Source of the DNA: an uncultured Acidobacteriia bacterium
GTDB taxonomy: Bacteria > Acidobacteriota > Terriglobia > Bryobacterales > Bryobacteraceae
Direction: 5' to 3'
Length of the DNA: 33,136 nt
Assembly: GCA_903909435.1 (NCBI GenBank)
Contig: CAIVVT010000183.1
Coordinates: 1-33,136, forward strand
Shown here: one piece after another, positions 17,315-26,515 of the stretch
Numbering within the stretch: the first letter of the stretch is position 1
Layout: each line of letters starts with the position of its first letter
Notes under the pieces: model-generated
The model's input: the letters and a program-made list of their open reading frames with translations, nothing else
The model's database searches: none
What the model was told of the DNA's origin: nothing
Program-made: the position numbers and the translations under genes

Positions 17315-18502
17315 ATGCGCCGAGTGAAGGGAGTTAACTCAATCGTGAACGCGAAGAACCGCTATCTGGGCGCATTGTTGTCGCCCCTCCTGTTCGCACT
17401 ACCGGTATGCAGTCAAGCCCCGGCCGGGCAGGCCAAGCCGCCGGAACCGGTTGTAAAGTATGGCATCCCAGTCACGGGCGGGCCAATGGACGCGCTGTTG
17501 CTGAAGGACTACAAACCCGCCTCGTCCCTAGTGGTGCCGCGAACGCACGTGCCCAAGGCGGCCTTCCCGGTGATCGACGTGCACTCGCACGCCGACATGA
17601 ACCACATCAACACGCCCGCGGACGTGGCCGCATGGGTCCGCACGATGGACGAAGTCGGCATCGAGATGTCGGTCGTTTTCACGGAAGCGACGGGCGCGGA
17701 ATTCGATCGTCTCGCCAACCTGCTGCTGAGCGCTTATCCCAAACGCTTCCAGGTGTACTGCGGCATCGACGTGTCCAAGATCGATTCGCCAGACTATCCC
17801 GAACGCGCCGCCAAAGAGCTACAGCGCTGCTACAACAAGGGCGCCCGCGGAGTCGGCGAGCTGACCGACAAGGGCTGGGGCTTGCAGTCCTCCGAGAAGA
17901 ACGCGCGTCCGCGAAACCGCCGCCTGCGCCTGGACGACCCGCGCCTCGATGCGTTCTGGAAGAAGTGCGCGGAATTGAAGATCCCCGCCAACGTCCACAT
18001 CGCGGATCATCCTTCGTGCTGGAAACCGCTGGGACCGCAGCAGGAGCGCACGCCCGACTTCCAGGCCTTCAATCTTTATGGCAGGGACGTGCCCTCGTAC
18101 GAGTACCTGTTGGCGTCGCGCGACCGCCTGCTGGCGCGCCACCCCGGCACGCGCTTCATCTTCTGCCACTTCAGCAACCAGGCCAACGACACGGCGTCGC
18201 TCGCTAAAGCGCTCGACCGCTACCCGAACATGTTTCTCGACGTCTCCGCGCGCGACTACGAGATCGGGCGCGAACCGCGTACGGCCCGCGCGTTCCTGGA
18301 GCGCTACCAGGGACGCATCATGTTCGGCACCGACATGGGACGTGACAAGGAGATGTACGAAAGCTGGTGGCGTCTGCTGGAGACAGGCGACGAGTACATT
18401 CCCGGCCGCATCTGGTGGACCTACTACGGGCTGGAACTGCCCAAGCCCGTGCTGAAAAGCCTGTACCGGGAGACCGCGCTCAAGGTGCTGGGCGTCCAGT
18501 AA
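17315..18502 (+). CDS. Secreted amidohydrolase-family metal hydrolase
   Basis: 395 residues. AAGG precedes the ATG at 17315; the signal peptide spans about residues 17-33 (LGALLSPLLFALPVCSQ). The TIM-barrel amidohydrolase (amidohydrolase_2 type) shows metal ligands H90 and H92 in VIDVHSHADM, H228 in ANVHIADHP, H285 in FIFCHFSNQ and D340 in IMFGTDMGRDKE. This set fits decarboxylase/lactonase-type members that bind one divalent metal. Export from the cytoplasm is unusual for these but common in polysaccharide-degrading soil bacteria. It follows the transglutaminase-like gene by 9 bases. The substrate is unknown. Confidence 0.88.
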   Translation: MRRVKGVNSIVNAKNRYLGALLSPLLFALPVCSQAPAGQAKPPEPVVKYGIPVTGGPMDALLLKDYKPASSLVVPRTHVPKAAFPVIDVHSHADMNHINTPADVAAWVRTMDEVGIEMSVVFTEATGAEFDRLANLLLSAYPKRFQVYCGIDVSKIDSPDYPERAAKELQRCYNKGARGVGELTDKGWGLQSSEKNARPRNRRLRLDDPRLDAFWKKCAELKIPANVHIADHPSCWKPLGPQQERTPDFQAFNLYGRDVPSYEYLLASRDRLLARHPGTRFIFCHFSNQANDTASLAKALDRYPNMFLDVSARDYEIGREPRTARAFLERYQGRIMFGTDMGRDKEMYESWWRLLETGDEYIPGRIWWTYYGLELPKPVLKSLYRETALKVLGVQ

Positions 18503-18530
18503 TCCGCCCTGATTCCGAGGCGAACGAAGT

Positions 18531-20324
18531 TCAACGCCGGCCGCCGACCGAAATCACGAAGTCGATCGGCTGCTCCCGGTGCCGGATCGAAGCGTTCGCC
18601 GGTTCGCTCGCGTGCAGTGCGACGGAGAGCGCGCCGACGGCATGCTCCAAGCTCGACTCCGGGGCGTTGCCGTACGGGTTGAACGGGAACACGGGCCAGA
18701 CCAGCCGCGCCGTGGGATCGACGCGCACGGTCCAGCCGTGATGCCGGATCGAGCCGCCCAACTGCGCCGGACCCAGCTCGATTCGCTCCGCACCCAGCGT
18801 GAACTTCTGGCCCGCGCCCGTCTCCAGCACCTCTCCCGCCTTCAAAACCAACTGCAAAGTCAGCCGTCCGTTCTCGGTCGCACTGCCCCGTTCCGTGATT
18901 TTGAAGTGCAATGCCAGTTGATCATCCGCCGGCTCCGGCACGAACAGGTCGGCGTAGAAGGTGTTGTAGGAAAGCGACAGCCGGTCTTCGTGCGGCCCCA
19001 TCTGCAGCCGCGTGCTGATCGGCATGAACACGGTCTGGCCCTCGAAGGTCTGGGAGAAAGTGGCCAGTTCCGGCTGCCGCTTGGAGTTCGCTCCTGTGAC
19101 GATCAGCCCGGTCTTCCCATGGAACACGCTCACGTTCCCTTGCCGGTCCAGGTAGTACTGGTTGTGAATCGCCTGCGTACTCATGATGCCGGAGAGCGCC
19201 ACCTGCCACGGGCCGCTCTTGCGGATGCCGGCCGGCACAGTCATCTGGAAGCGATAAGACGGCAGGCTCTGCGGCGCGGGCTCGGCAGGCCCCTCGTGAT
19301 AGTAGAGGGCATCTTGCGCGATGCGTCCCAAGACGTCCATTGTCATGCTTTCAGCGACAAACGAGTCGGCCAGATACTCCGCGTAGCCGCGGCCATCAGC
19401 GAAGTTCGAGAAGACGAAGTGCGCCCACGACGACACGCCCCAGAAGCGGTTGCGGTCGTTGATGACATCGACAGGAGCGCCGTCCAGGAAGGTGAAGTTC
19501 TCGTGGAAGGTGGTCGCGCGCCGCAGGGCTGCCAGCGCCTCGGGGTCGTGTGTCAACTCCCAGTACAGTCCGACGCTTTGCAACGTCAGGTGATTGTAGC
19601 CGGTGGTCGGTCCGGAGCTGTTGTGCTCGCCCCAGTAGCCATCCGCCGACTGCTCGGTGACGGCGAAGCGCTTCAGAACGCGCGCCCCGAGTTGTTCCCA
19701 TTCCTGGTTGCCGAAGGTCCGGCCCGTGAGTAACAGCAGCGAGGCCCACTGCGAGTAGTGGTTCGGCGACGTTCGGAGATAAGGAGACTGGTACCAGGGC
19801 GAATCCATACGGTCGATAGTGTCCGGCACCAGCAGTCCGACGTTGTGCACGATCGCCCGCCGCCACCGCTCCCTGCGCGCTGCGCTTAGTTCGGGCTCAA
19901 GCAATCGGTAAGCTTCGAGCCAGGTGTAGGTATCCCAATCGCTGTCCAGGCGCGGTTCGAACTCGTCTTTCTCATCCGCGTCCGCCATCAGGTCGCCCAC
20001 GCGGATGGCGAGCGCCAGCATCCGCGGATCGTGGTAGCGCAGGTTGGCCGGATGCTGCTTTGCGTACAGCACCGCCGGGGGCAGGATGGCGTATCCGAAG
20101 TGCCTCCAGGCAATCTCCAGCGAGGAGCCAGCGTGGTGCTCCGGGTCCTGCTCGATGGTCTTCAGATCGGCACCGGGATGCGCGTCCAAGTGCTGCTGGA
20201 TCTTGGCACAGCCGGCCTCCATCAGCCGGTAATACTGCAGTGGAAGCGCAGCGGCAGAGACCGGCGCACCCGACATTGCAACGAGTCCGGCTCCGATTAG
20301 TGCCGCACGCAAGATCTTGGTCAT
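18531..20324 (-). CDS. Large secreted protein, probable helical-toroid plus beta-sandwich enzyme
   Basis: 597 residues. ATG 20324 is preceded by GGAGGAG; the signal peptide is TKILRAALIGAGLVAMSGAPVSAA. I do not recognise a family with certainty. Residues about 30-380 are helix-rich with tryptophan/tyrosine clusters (TSPNHYSQWASLLLL, DGYWGEHNSSGPTTGYNH, VDVINDRNRFWG), the look of an (alpha/alpha) toroid. From about 400 the sequence is beta-rich (FHGKTGLIVTGANSKRQPELATF, RLSLSYNTFYADLF). That architecture occurs in heparinase-like polysaccharide lyases and some glycosidases. Catalytic residues cannot be named. It runs towards the convergent amidohydrolase (28-bp gap). A periplasmic role on a glycan is an inference. 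Confidence 0.75.
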   Translation of the reverse strand: MTKILRAALIGAGLVAMSGAPVSAAALPLQYYRLMEAGCAKIQQHLDAHPGADLKTIEQDPEHHAGSSLEIAWRHFGYAILPPAVLYAKQHPANLRYHDPRMLALAIRVGDLMADADEKDEFEPRLDSDWDTYTWLEAYRLLEPELSAARRERWRRAIVHNVGLLVPDTIDRMDSPWYQSPYLRTSPNHYSQWASLLLLTGRTFGNQEWEQLGARVLKRFAVTEQSADGYWGEHNSSGPTTGYNHLTLQSVGLYWELTHDPEALAALRRATTFHENFTFLDGAPVDVINDRNRFWGVSSWAHFVFSNFADGRGYAEYLADSFVAESMTMDVLGRIAQDALYYHEGPAEPAPQSLPSYRFQMTVPAGIRKSGPWQVALSGIMSTQAIHNQYYLDRQGNVSVFHGKTGLIVTGANSKRQPELATFSQTFEGQTVFMPISTRLQMGPHEDRLSLSYNTFYADLFVPEPADDQLALHFKITERGSATENGRLTLQLVLKAGEVLETGAGQKFTLGAERIELGPAQLGGSIRHHGWTVRVDPTARLVWPVFPFNPYGNAPESSLEHAVGALSVALHASEPANASIRHREQPIDFVISVGGRR

Positions 20325-20931
20325 GCCGGCTTCTCCTCCGGGGGCGCTCAGTCTCTTCAACAAGGCCTCGATCTCTCAAGTTGCCACATTGGCTCTGGCG
20401 CTGCATGCACCTTTCGCCGCAGGGGCGCATGCGAAACTCGATCGCGATCTTCCAAGGCTCCACCATTCTCAGACTTTGGTTGAAGCTGAGTGTGCTCGAC
20501 CCGCCAGATCTCAATTGAGCCCTGTGTCTGGGCAAGCCAGAATCGATGCTCGGGGCAAGAGCCTTAAGCACTGCAGCAAGGCTTTCCAGTCTCATCGGTA
20601 GCAGCTACGAGAATTGGCGGTGAGGTGTTCAGGCGGTACCGGTCTTCGCGAATGCACTACGCCGTAGCGAGGTCCCTGGCAGCGGTCGCATGGCCTGCTT
20701 CACCCGCGCCCAAAGCAAGGCCGGATGCCTCGAGCACAGCATGGGGACGCCAAGCCGCCAGTCCTTCTACGTCGATAACTTCGAGATTTGTAGACTGCGC
20801 GTCTGGGTCCCGGGGGTTTAGTCGGACCTGAGTCAGGGACGGGATCGCCCGAATTGGCGTAAGCAGGTCTCACGTCATAGCGCCGACTTGATGAGATGTT
20901 GGACCGGATTGCGCCCGCATCGACACTAGAG
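20325..20931. other. 607-bp gap without a recognisable gene
   Basis: It lies upstream of 18531-20324 and downstream of 20932-23337 (both minus). One minus-strand frame from about 20830 to 20590 looks protein-like (DPDAQSTNLEVIDVEGLAAW near its start) but contains an in-frame TAG after ATARDLATA and no start or known motif. The region may be a decayed gene end, or the long leader of the downstream gene. No terminator with a T-run and no repeats were seen. Confidence 0.3.
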
Positions 20932-23337
20932 CTACAGTCGCAGTTGATAACTCAGCTTAATGAAGACCTGCCGGCCTGTGTTCATGTCCGGGAAACGTGT
21001 CAGCGAGAGATTGGGCGGGCGCGACGGGTCTAGAAGATAGTTCTGGTAGATATCGGTATAGCCGGCGTAGAGTGCCGTGCCCGGGTGAAGCAGATAGGTC
21101 AGCAGAACGTCGTAGCTGACGCGCTTAACGCGTTCGAGCGCCACCAGCGCGGAGTTGGGCAGCACTGCGTTGTAGTCGACAATCACGCGCAGCGAAAGCT
21201 CGCGATTGAACTGGTAATTCGCCTTCGATCGGGCGATGTGGTTGTCGTAGACTCCGATGCTGCCCGACTCCCCAAACATCCCGGACCTGGTGCGCAACTG
21301 GCTGAAGATGTAGGTCTCGTCGAGACGCAGCTTCGCTAAGGGCCGCAGCGTCAGTACCACACTGGCATACTGCGAGGCACCGAGAAACGGCGCTAACCCC
21401 GCGCCGGGGTAATAGTCGATCGCCGATCCACGCGAGTAAGTACACTGCAGCGCCATCCGCTTGTACCACTCGCTGTTGAAGACGAAGTTGTCGTTGCGTC
21501 TGCGGAAGCCTCGGGTCGCATAGAGTTCGAAGGCCTCGGTATGGCTCGCCTGGAACGAAGTCAGGTTCTTGAACTCCATGTCCCATTGGAGGGTCGCGAC
21601 CCAGTCGCGGACCTGGCCCTCGTGGTTCCAGTTGCGGGTCAACACGATTGACGGGCCGTAGTCCATCAGAACGCTCTTCTCGCGCCACCAGCGGTAGCCC
21701 AACGAGTTCTTCACCTCTCGGATGTCAGTGCGCGGAATGTAGCCAAGCGCAGTGGCAAACGTGGGGCTGATGTCGGTGTAGGCTGTCGCATACTGCCAGT
21801 TGCGACCTGAATGACTCAACGCGGCGTAGTAGTCGCTTCCAGAGGAACGGACGCCGGCCAGACTCTGGTCCCGGCTCTCCGCAGCCTGCGCAGTGAGGTA
21901 GAAGTCGTGGGGCAGGTGCATGCGCGTATCGAGTGAGACGACGCGGTTGGAACTCGCGGCAAACTCCGAATCCGTGACGAAAAGCCGCGCATGCGAATCA
22001 GTGAAGAAATCGCGCTGCAGCGCAAATACGTTGTCGGAGGCGTGACGACCGTAGTTAGTATCACCTGCGGCGAGGCTCTTGCCTTGCGCGCGATCATCAG
22101 TGGCGAACACACCGATGCCCCAGCGACCCAGCTTGCCAGTGAGTCGCACGCCAAACTCGGGGTCGATAATGTTGCGCGAGTAGAAGAGCTGCTGCGGAGC
22201 TGTGAAGTAGCTCGCGTTCTCCATGAAAAAGGGACGCAATTCGGGGAAGAAGACCCGGTAGCGCTGGTTCACTGTGACCTGCGGCTCGTCGGATTCAACC
22301 TGGCTGAAGTCGGGATTCGCGGTCATGTCGAGTACGAGGGAATCCCTGATCACGGCCTTCGCGTCGACACCACCGCGGAAAATCGTGTCGGTTTGCACCG
22401 ACGGTGGCAGGCCGGCGGGTTGATCGAGGTAGCGCGAGCCGGAGGCCATCGCATAGGGTGTGATCTGCACGTTGCGGCCCGGGCTGATGTTTTCGAGGCC
22501 ATTCAGGTGACCGAACTGGCCGACGAACCGAGGCAGCTTGCGCCGCGTGATGTAAGGCCACCACGCGATCTCGTTGTTGCGTTGGGTCCAGCGGCCGAAC
22601 GCGAAGCCCCACTGCTGCTTTGCCGCACTAGAAAATCGCAAGGTGCGGAAGGGAATCGAAGCCAGGACGACATATCCGTCGGCGGTGATCCTGGCGTCGC
22701 TGTACCAGAGGCCCTCCCACGTAAGATCGTCGCCGATCCCGTCGGTGGTAACACCGTCAAGTTGCACCCCGTAGGGGTTCACGTCGAACCAGAAGGCGTG
22801 GCGATGGTCGTGCATTGTGTCGATGCAGATTGTGATGCGGTCATCGCTGAGGATCTGCTTGCGCTTCGCCGGGCGGGCGCGAATCAACCGGGGATCGTCC
22901 TTGATGATGAAGGCGATGTAAAAGTTCTTCTGATCGTAGGAGAGATAGGCCTCCGTCGGCGTGATCACAGGTTTGCCATCGTCGGGATCCTGCTGACGGA
23001 AATCCGTCACCTTCGCCTCGGCTTCACGCGGTGTGCCCCTAAGGAAGTCGACGAGTTTCGGCGCGCGGGTCACGCGCGGAATCGTGATCTCCGGAGTCAC
23101 GTCATCGACCGCGCCGCCGAGCACAGGGAGGGTCGCGCAGCAGAGCGCGAAAAGCAGGTTCAACGGCTGGTTGGGCCTATGACGCAGGCGCAGGTTCCAC
23201 CTCTTCGTTCCGACGAATCGTCTGGAACACTGTGCAAAGTCCCGGGACAACCAACTTTGGTGTGGCCAACGAAGCCATCTGTCTCCTTTCGCTTTGTAAA
23301 GTCCCTTGAATGCTATCAGTCTGTGGGTCAGCAGCAT
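20932..23337 (-). CDS. DUF5916-type outer-membrane protein with N-terminal CBM9-like domain
   Basis: Up to 801 residues; the start is uncertain. A hydrophobic signal-like segment (NLLFALCCATLPVLGGA) lies about 60 residues into the frame opened by ATG 23337, and no good SD/ATG is found nearer in frame. The mature part begins with a CBM9-like sandwich (EAYLSYDQKNFYIAFIIKDDP, CIDTMHDHRHAFWFDVNPYGVQLDG). It then has the DUF5916 hallmark LPRFVGQFGHLNGLENISPGRNVQITPYA and FFPELRPFFMENASYF. The C-terminal half consists of alternating amphipathic strands ending in the aromatic/hydrophobic LSYQLRL, a beta-barrel signature. A surface role in glycan use is plausible. It lies 68 bp downstream of the GH28-like gene, probably in one operon. 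Confidence 0.85.
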   Translation of the reverse strand: MLLTHRLIAFKGLYKAKGDRWLRWPHQSWLSRDFAQCSRRFVGTKRWNLRLRHRPNQPLNLLFALCCATLPVLGGAVDDVTPEITIPRVTRAPKLVDFLRGTPREAEAKVTDFRQQDPDDGKPVITPTEAYLSYDQKNFYIAFIIKDDPRLIRARPAKRKQILSDDRITICIDTMHDHRHAFWFDVNPYGVQLDGVTTDGIGDDLTWEGLWYSDARITADGYVVLASIPFRTLRFSSAAKQQWGFAFGRWTQRNNEIAWWPYITRRKLPRFVGQFGHLNGLENISPGRNVQITPYAMASGSRYLDQPAGLPPSVQTDTIFRGGVDAKAVIRDSLVLDMTANPDFSQVESDEPQVTVNQRYRVFFPELRPFFMENASYFTAPQQLFYSRNIIDPEFGVRLTGKLGRWGIGVFATDDRAQGKSLAAGDTNYGRHASDNVFALQRDFFTDSHARLFVTDSEFAASSNRVVSLDTRMHLPHDFYLTAQAAESRDQSLAGVRSSGSDYYAALSHSGRNWQYATAYTDISPTFATALGYIPRTDIREVKNSLGYRWWREKSVLMDYGPSIVLTRNWNHEGQVRDWVATLQWDMEFKNLTSFQASHTEAFELYATRGFRRRNDNFVFNSEWYKRMALQCTYSRGSAIDYYPGAGLAPFLGASQYASVVLTLRPLAKLRLDETYIFSQLRTRSGMFGESGSIGVYDNHIARSKANYQFNRELSLRVIVDYNAVLPNSALVALERVKRVSYDVLLTYLLHPGTALYAGYTDIYQNYLLDPSRPPNLSLTRFPDMNTGRQVFIKLSYQLRL
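23177..23278 (-). other. 33-codon ORF with its own Shine-Dalgarno overlapping the DUF5916 start
   Basis: ATG 23278 follows AAAGGAG four bases upstream, the best ribosome site between the GH28-like gene and the DUF5916 gene. It opens the frame MASLATPKLVVPGLCTVFQT, which stops at 23177 just before the signal-peptide codons of the main protein in another frame. It could be a leader peptide, or the original start of the DUF5916 gene separated from it by a frameshift. The sequence has no known motif. Confidence 0.3.
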
Positions 23338-23405
23338 CCTGTTGGGCCCTGGCTCCGTCGATTTCCTGGTTTGTGCGGGTCACAGCCACGAGGGATTGCA
23401 CGCTT

Positions 23406-25031
23406 TTACGGTACGTGAACTTGCTTTTGCAGATCTCCACACCCAACGGTGTGTAAGCCGGGGCCGGGCTGATTCCATCCCGTGAAGCCGACTGCCTTCC
23501 GCTCATTGCTCCGCATGGCCACCCAGCGCGTCTGCGACTGGCCATCAACACTTACCTGCACGCTGGTCAGCCCGTCTTCGGGACCATTTGCGATCGTGGC
23601 CGTAGCCTGGAATGGACCGCCGCCAGCTTGCAATTCCACGCATTTGTCCGCCACCAATTTCAGGTCCGTGTCGCGCCAGCTCAACTCGCGGACATCCTTA
23701 AAGGAAAGCGGCAAAACGCCGCTCCGAGCGGGTTTGAACGTATCGAGTTCGATGTGCTCCACATTGTCGGCCATAAGCGCCGGGCGCGCGTCCGGCTCGA
23801 TCAGGTTCAGCCGCACATTCTGCAATTCCAGCGACTTGACGTTGCGCGCGTACAGGCCCCACACCGGAAGTTCCCGTGCGTCCACATTGGGCTTCTCAAC
23901 TGGCAGTCCCGCCCGCTCCGCGTTTCCGCCCCCCTGGAACTCGAAGTTCAAGTCGTGCAAAATCACCTTCTCAACCGGTTGCTCCGCCCAGCTTTCGAGG
24001 GAGGCCGCGCTCCGGTATACACCCGTCGCTGTCATCCGGTTCAACTCGATCCGGCCAGCGGTGTTGCCAGGGGCCAGGGTCACAGCGAACGGCGTAGCGA
24101 TGTCGTGCATGGTGATGTCCGAGATCTGCACATCGTCCAAGCGGCCCTGAGTAGGATCCCAGGCTCCGGGCTGCAGGATGATGCCCGCGAGCATGTTCGT
24201 GCGATGCCGCTCCCGCGACGTCCGGTGCTCGAATCGCCCCGGACCGAAGAACAGGCAATCGTGAACGATGAGCCGCGTGACCGGTCCGATGACCCGGATG
24301 CCATTGCAGGAGGAATTGAGAATGCAGCGCGAGATGACCGTGTTCTCCCAGAACCATCCCGCGATGCTGTCGTCGCCGGTGTAGAAATCGCTGTCCGTGA
24401 TGGTCAGGTTGCGATTGGGACGGCCTTTCCAGCCGCGCGAGTGCACGCCATCCCAGCCTCCGGTCACCTTGATGCCGCGCACTTCCACATCGCTGGTGAA
24501 TTCCAGCATGACCGCGTAATTGCCTGCGTCGCGAATCGAAATATCGCGCACTACAATGTTGTGCGAATTACCGAACAGCACGCCATGCGGACCGCGCATA
24601 TTCTCCTCGCCATGCGGGTCGAAAACCTTGTTGCCGTTAATGGTCCCGCGCCCCGTTATGGTTACGTTCTCGACCCCAACGCCCAGCACGAGTGCACGCT
24701 GCCAGTGGGATGGGGCGGCGCCGTCGGGAGTGAAACTCTCGTACTGGTTGAGGTCCGGAGTGCCGACGATCTCCGCGCCCGCCTCCAACAGCAGCGTGAT
24801 GTTGCTCTTCAGCAGGATTGTCCCGGTCTGGTAGTGGCCGGGCGGAACCAGAACCTGCCCGCCTCCCACCGCTGCACAGGCGGTGATGGCCGAATTGAAC
24901 GCGGCCGTGTCAAGCGTCGTGCCATCTCCGATGGCGCCATACTCCCGGACTGAAAACGTCGCGGACGAAGCCCAGGCTCCCGGCAAGAGCGTGAAGGCGG
25001 CCCACAACAGCGCGATGGACCCGATTCTCAT
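23406..25031 (-). CDS. Secreted GH28-like right-handed beta-helix protein
   Basis: 541 residues. GGAGG precedes ATG 25031; the signal peptide ends near WASS. The N-terminus VREYGAIGDGTTLDTAAFNSAI is the pectate-lyase-superfamily start shared by polygalacturonases. Beta-helix coils run to about residue 430 (ENVTITGRGTINGN, VRDISIRDAGNYAVML). Of the GH28 motifs, the paired aspartates are kept (YTGDDSIAG, D220-D221). The NTD motif reads GGWDGVHSRG, the GHG position reads CNGIRVIG, and no clear RIK is seen. So it is a divergent or differently specific glycosidase or epimerase rather than a standard polygalacturonase. The C-terminal about 60 residues form a separate beta domain. It is first in a probable operon with the DUF5916 gene. 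Confidence 0.85.
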   Translation of the reverse strand: MRIGSIALLWAAFTLLPGAWASSATFSVREYGAIGDGTTLDTAAFNSAITACAAVGGGQVLVPPGHYQTGTILLKSNITLLLEAGAEIVGTPDLNQYESFTPDGAAPSHWQRALVLGVGVENVTITGRGTINGNKVFDPHGEENMRGPHGVLFGNSHNIVVRDISIRDAGNYAVMLEFTSDVEVRGIKVTGGWDGVHSRGWKGRPNRNLTITDSDFYTGDDSIAGWFWENTVISRCILNSSCNGIRVIGPVTRLIVHDCLFFGPGRFEHRTSRERHRTNMLAGIILQPGAWDPTQGRLDDVQISDITMHDIATPFAVTLAPGNTAGRIELNRMTATGVYRSAASLESWAEQPVEKVILHDLNFEFQGGGNAERAGLPVEKPNVDARELPVWGLYARNVKSLELQNVRLNLIEPDARPALMADNVEHIELDTFKPARSGVLPLSFKDVRELSWRDTDLKLVADKCVELQAGGGPFQATATIANGPEDGLTSVQVSVDGQSQTRWVAMRSNERKAVGFTGWNQPGPGLHTVGCGDLQKQVHVP

Positions 25032-25228
25032 TTAGATTTTCCTCCACAGGCCGGCACGGCGCGCCTGCATGCAGCTTCTCGGCGAGTCTTTCCCACGAGG
25101 AGTGCAGAAGCATCCAGCGTATCTCGCATACTGCGGCTGCCAGGTTCCAAGATACTCCGAAGGCCCCCAGACTTTTTCGTAGAGGACGCGCGGCAGCGGG
25201 TATATGCTGTCATAGAAAAGAGGCATCA

Positions 25229-26515
25229 ATGTCTGGTATTTCCCGTCGCACGTTCAACTCTCTGGCACCCTTGGCTTTCGCTGCCGGAGCCAGGGCCGCT
25301 TCGGTCGCACCGAGTGACAAGGTCCGCATCGGCATGATTGGCTGCGGCGGAATCTCGGTGGCGGACTCCAACGCGTTCCTATCCCATCCGGAATGCGAGA
25401 TCGTGGCCATTTGCGACATTGACGACGCCATGATCAGCAAGACGTTGGAGCGCCTGGACAAGCTCCACGGGATGAAACCAGACACGGCGAAGGACTACCG
25501 CCGTGTCGTTGAGCGCAAAGATATCGACGTCGTGCTGGTCTGCACGCCCGACCATTGGCATGCTCTGCCTGCGATCGCCGCGATGCACGCCGGCAAGGAC
25601 GTCTATGTCGAGAAGCCGCTGGCGACTTCGGTGCTGGAAAGCCGGGCCGTTCGCGATGCGGCGCGGCAGACCAAACGAGTCGTGCAGATGGGAACGCATT
25701 GGCGCAGCGGTCCGCACTACGCCGAGGCCGTCGAGATGGTGCAGAGCGGCAAGCTTGGGAAAGTGCGTCAGGTCCGTTGCTTCGCCTATCTCGACTGGGT
25801 CACAGATTGCGGCAACCCGCCTAACGGTCCAATTCCGGCCGGCGTGGATTACGACATGTGGCTTGGGCCAGCTCCGTTGCGTCCCTTCAACAAGAATCGC
25901 TTCCATTTCAACTTCCGCTGGTTCTGGGACTACGGCGGCGGGCTGATGACCGACTGGGGCGTGCACCTGATCAATATCGCGCTATGGGCCATGGGACCTG
26001 AATGGCCCAAGAGTGTGATCTCGTCCGGTGGCAAGTACGCGCTGCAGGACAACACGGAGACACCCGATACGCAGATTTCCGTCTACGATTTCCCGTCGTA
26101 CACCCTGATCTGGGAGCACGCGGTACAGTGCGGCCTGGGCCCCGACCGGCGGGAACACGCCGTAGTGTTCACCGGCAGCGACGCCACGCTGGTGCTGGAT
26201 TCGAGTGGCTGGGAGTTGATCGCCGAACCGAAGAAGCGCAACTCGGTGGTGGAGATGAAGCGCCGGTACGTGGTGGACGAAAAAGTTCGCGCCGCGCACG
26301 CGGGCAACTTCCTGGATTGCGTGAAGTCGCGGCAGCAGCCGGTGGAGAATCTGGAAGTCGGTCATCACGTGACCGCTGTTTCGCAACTCGGCAATGTGGC
26401 GCTGCGGTCGAAGAGCCGGATCGAATGGGACGCCGCTAACGAAAAGGCCATCGGGAACGACGTGGCGAACGGGCTACTGTTCAGGCCGTACCGGGCTCCC
26501 TGGAAACTGTCATGA
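25229..26515 (+). CDS. Tat-exported Gfo/Idh/MocA family oxidoreductase
   Basis: 428 residues starting MSGISRRTFNSLAPLAFAAGARA, a twin-arginine leader; AAGAGG lies upstream. The Rossmann motif is IGMIGCGGIS. VCTPDHWHALPAI follows, then DVYVEKPLATS with the family lysine, then the exported-branch block FNFRWFWDYGGGLMTDWGVHLI. It shares order and motifs with the protein at 1183-2370 but is clearly divergent. It diverges from the GH28-like gene across about 200 bp. Its stop overlaps (ATGA) the start of a broken sugar isomerase, so it was once coupled to that partner. Such exported oxidoreductases probably act on periplasmic sugars or glycosides. Confidence 0.92.
   Translation: MSGISRRTFNSLAPLAFAAGARAASVAPSDKVRIGMIGCGGISVADSNAFLSHPECEIVAICDIDDAMISKTLERLDKLHGMKPDTAKDYRRVVERKDIDVVLVCTPDHWHALPAIAAMHAGKDVYVEKPLATSVLESRAVRDAARQTKRVVQMGTHWRSGPHYAEAVEMVQSGKLGKVRQVRCFAYLDWVTDCGNPPNGPIPAGVDYDMWLGPAPLRPFNKNRFHFNFRWFWDYGGGLMTDWGVHLINIALWAMGPEWPKSVISSGGKYALQDNTETPDTQISVYDFPSYTLIWEHAVQCGLGPDRREHAVVFTGSDATLVLDSSGWELIAEPKKRNSVVEMKRRYVVDEKVRAAHAGNFLDCVKSRQQPVENLEVGHHVTAVSQLGNVALRSKSRIEWDAANEKAIGNDVANGLLFRPYRAPWKLS

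Noticed and set aside
19972..20595. 207-codon minus frame over the start of the toroid-like gene
   Set aside because: It overlaps the well-supported gene in another frame, is arginine-rich and lacks any motif.
25032..25228. Possible divergent promoters, for example TATATG near 25201
   Set aside because: No matching -35 hexamer at suitable spacing; position alone is not enough.
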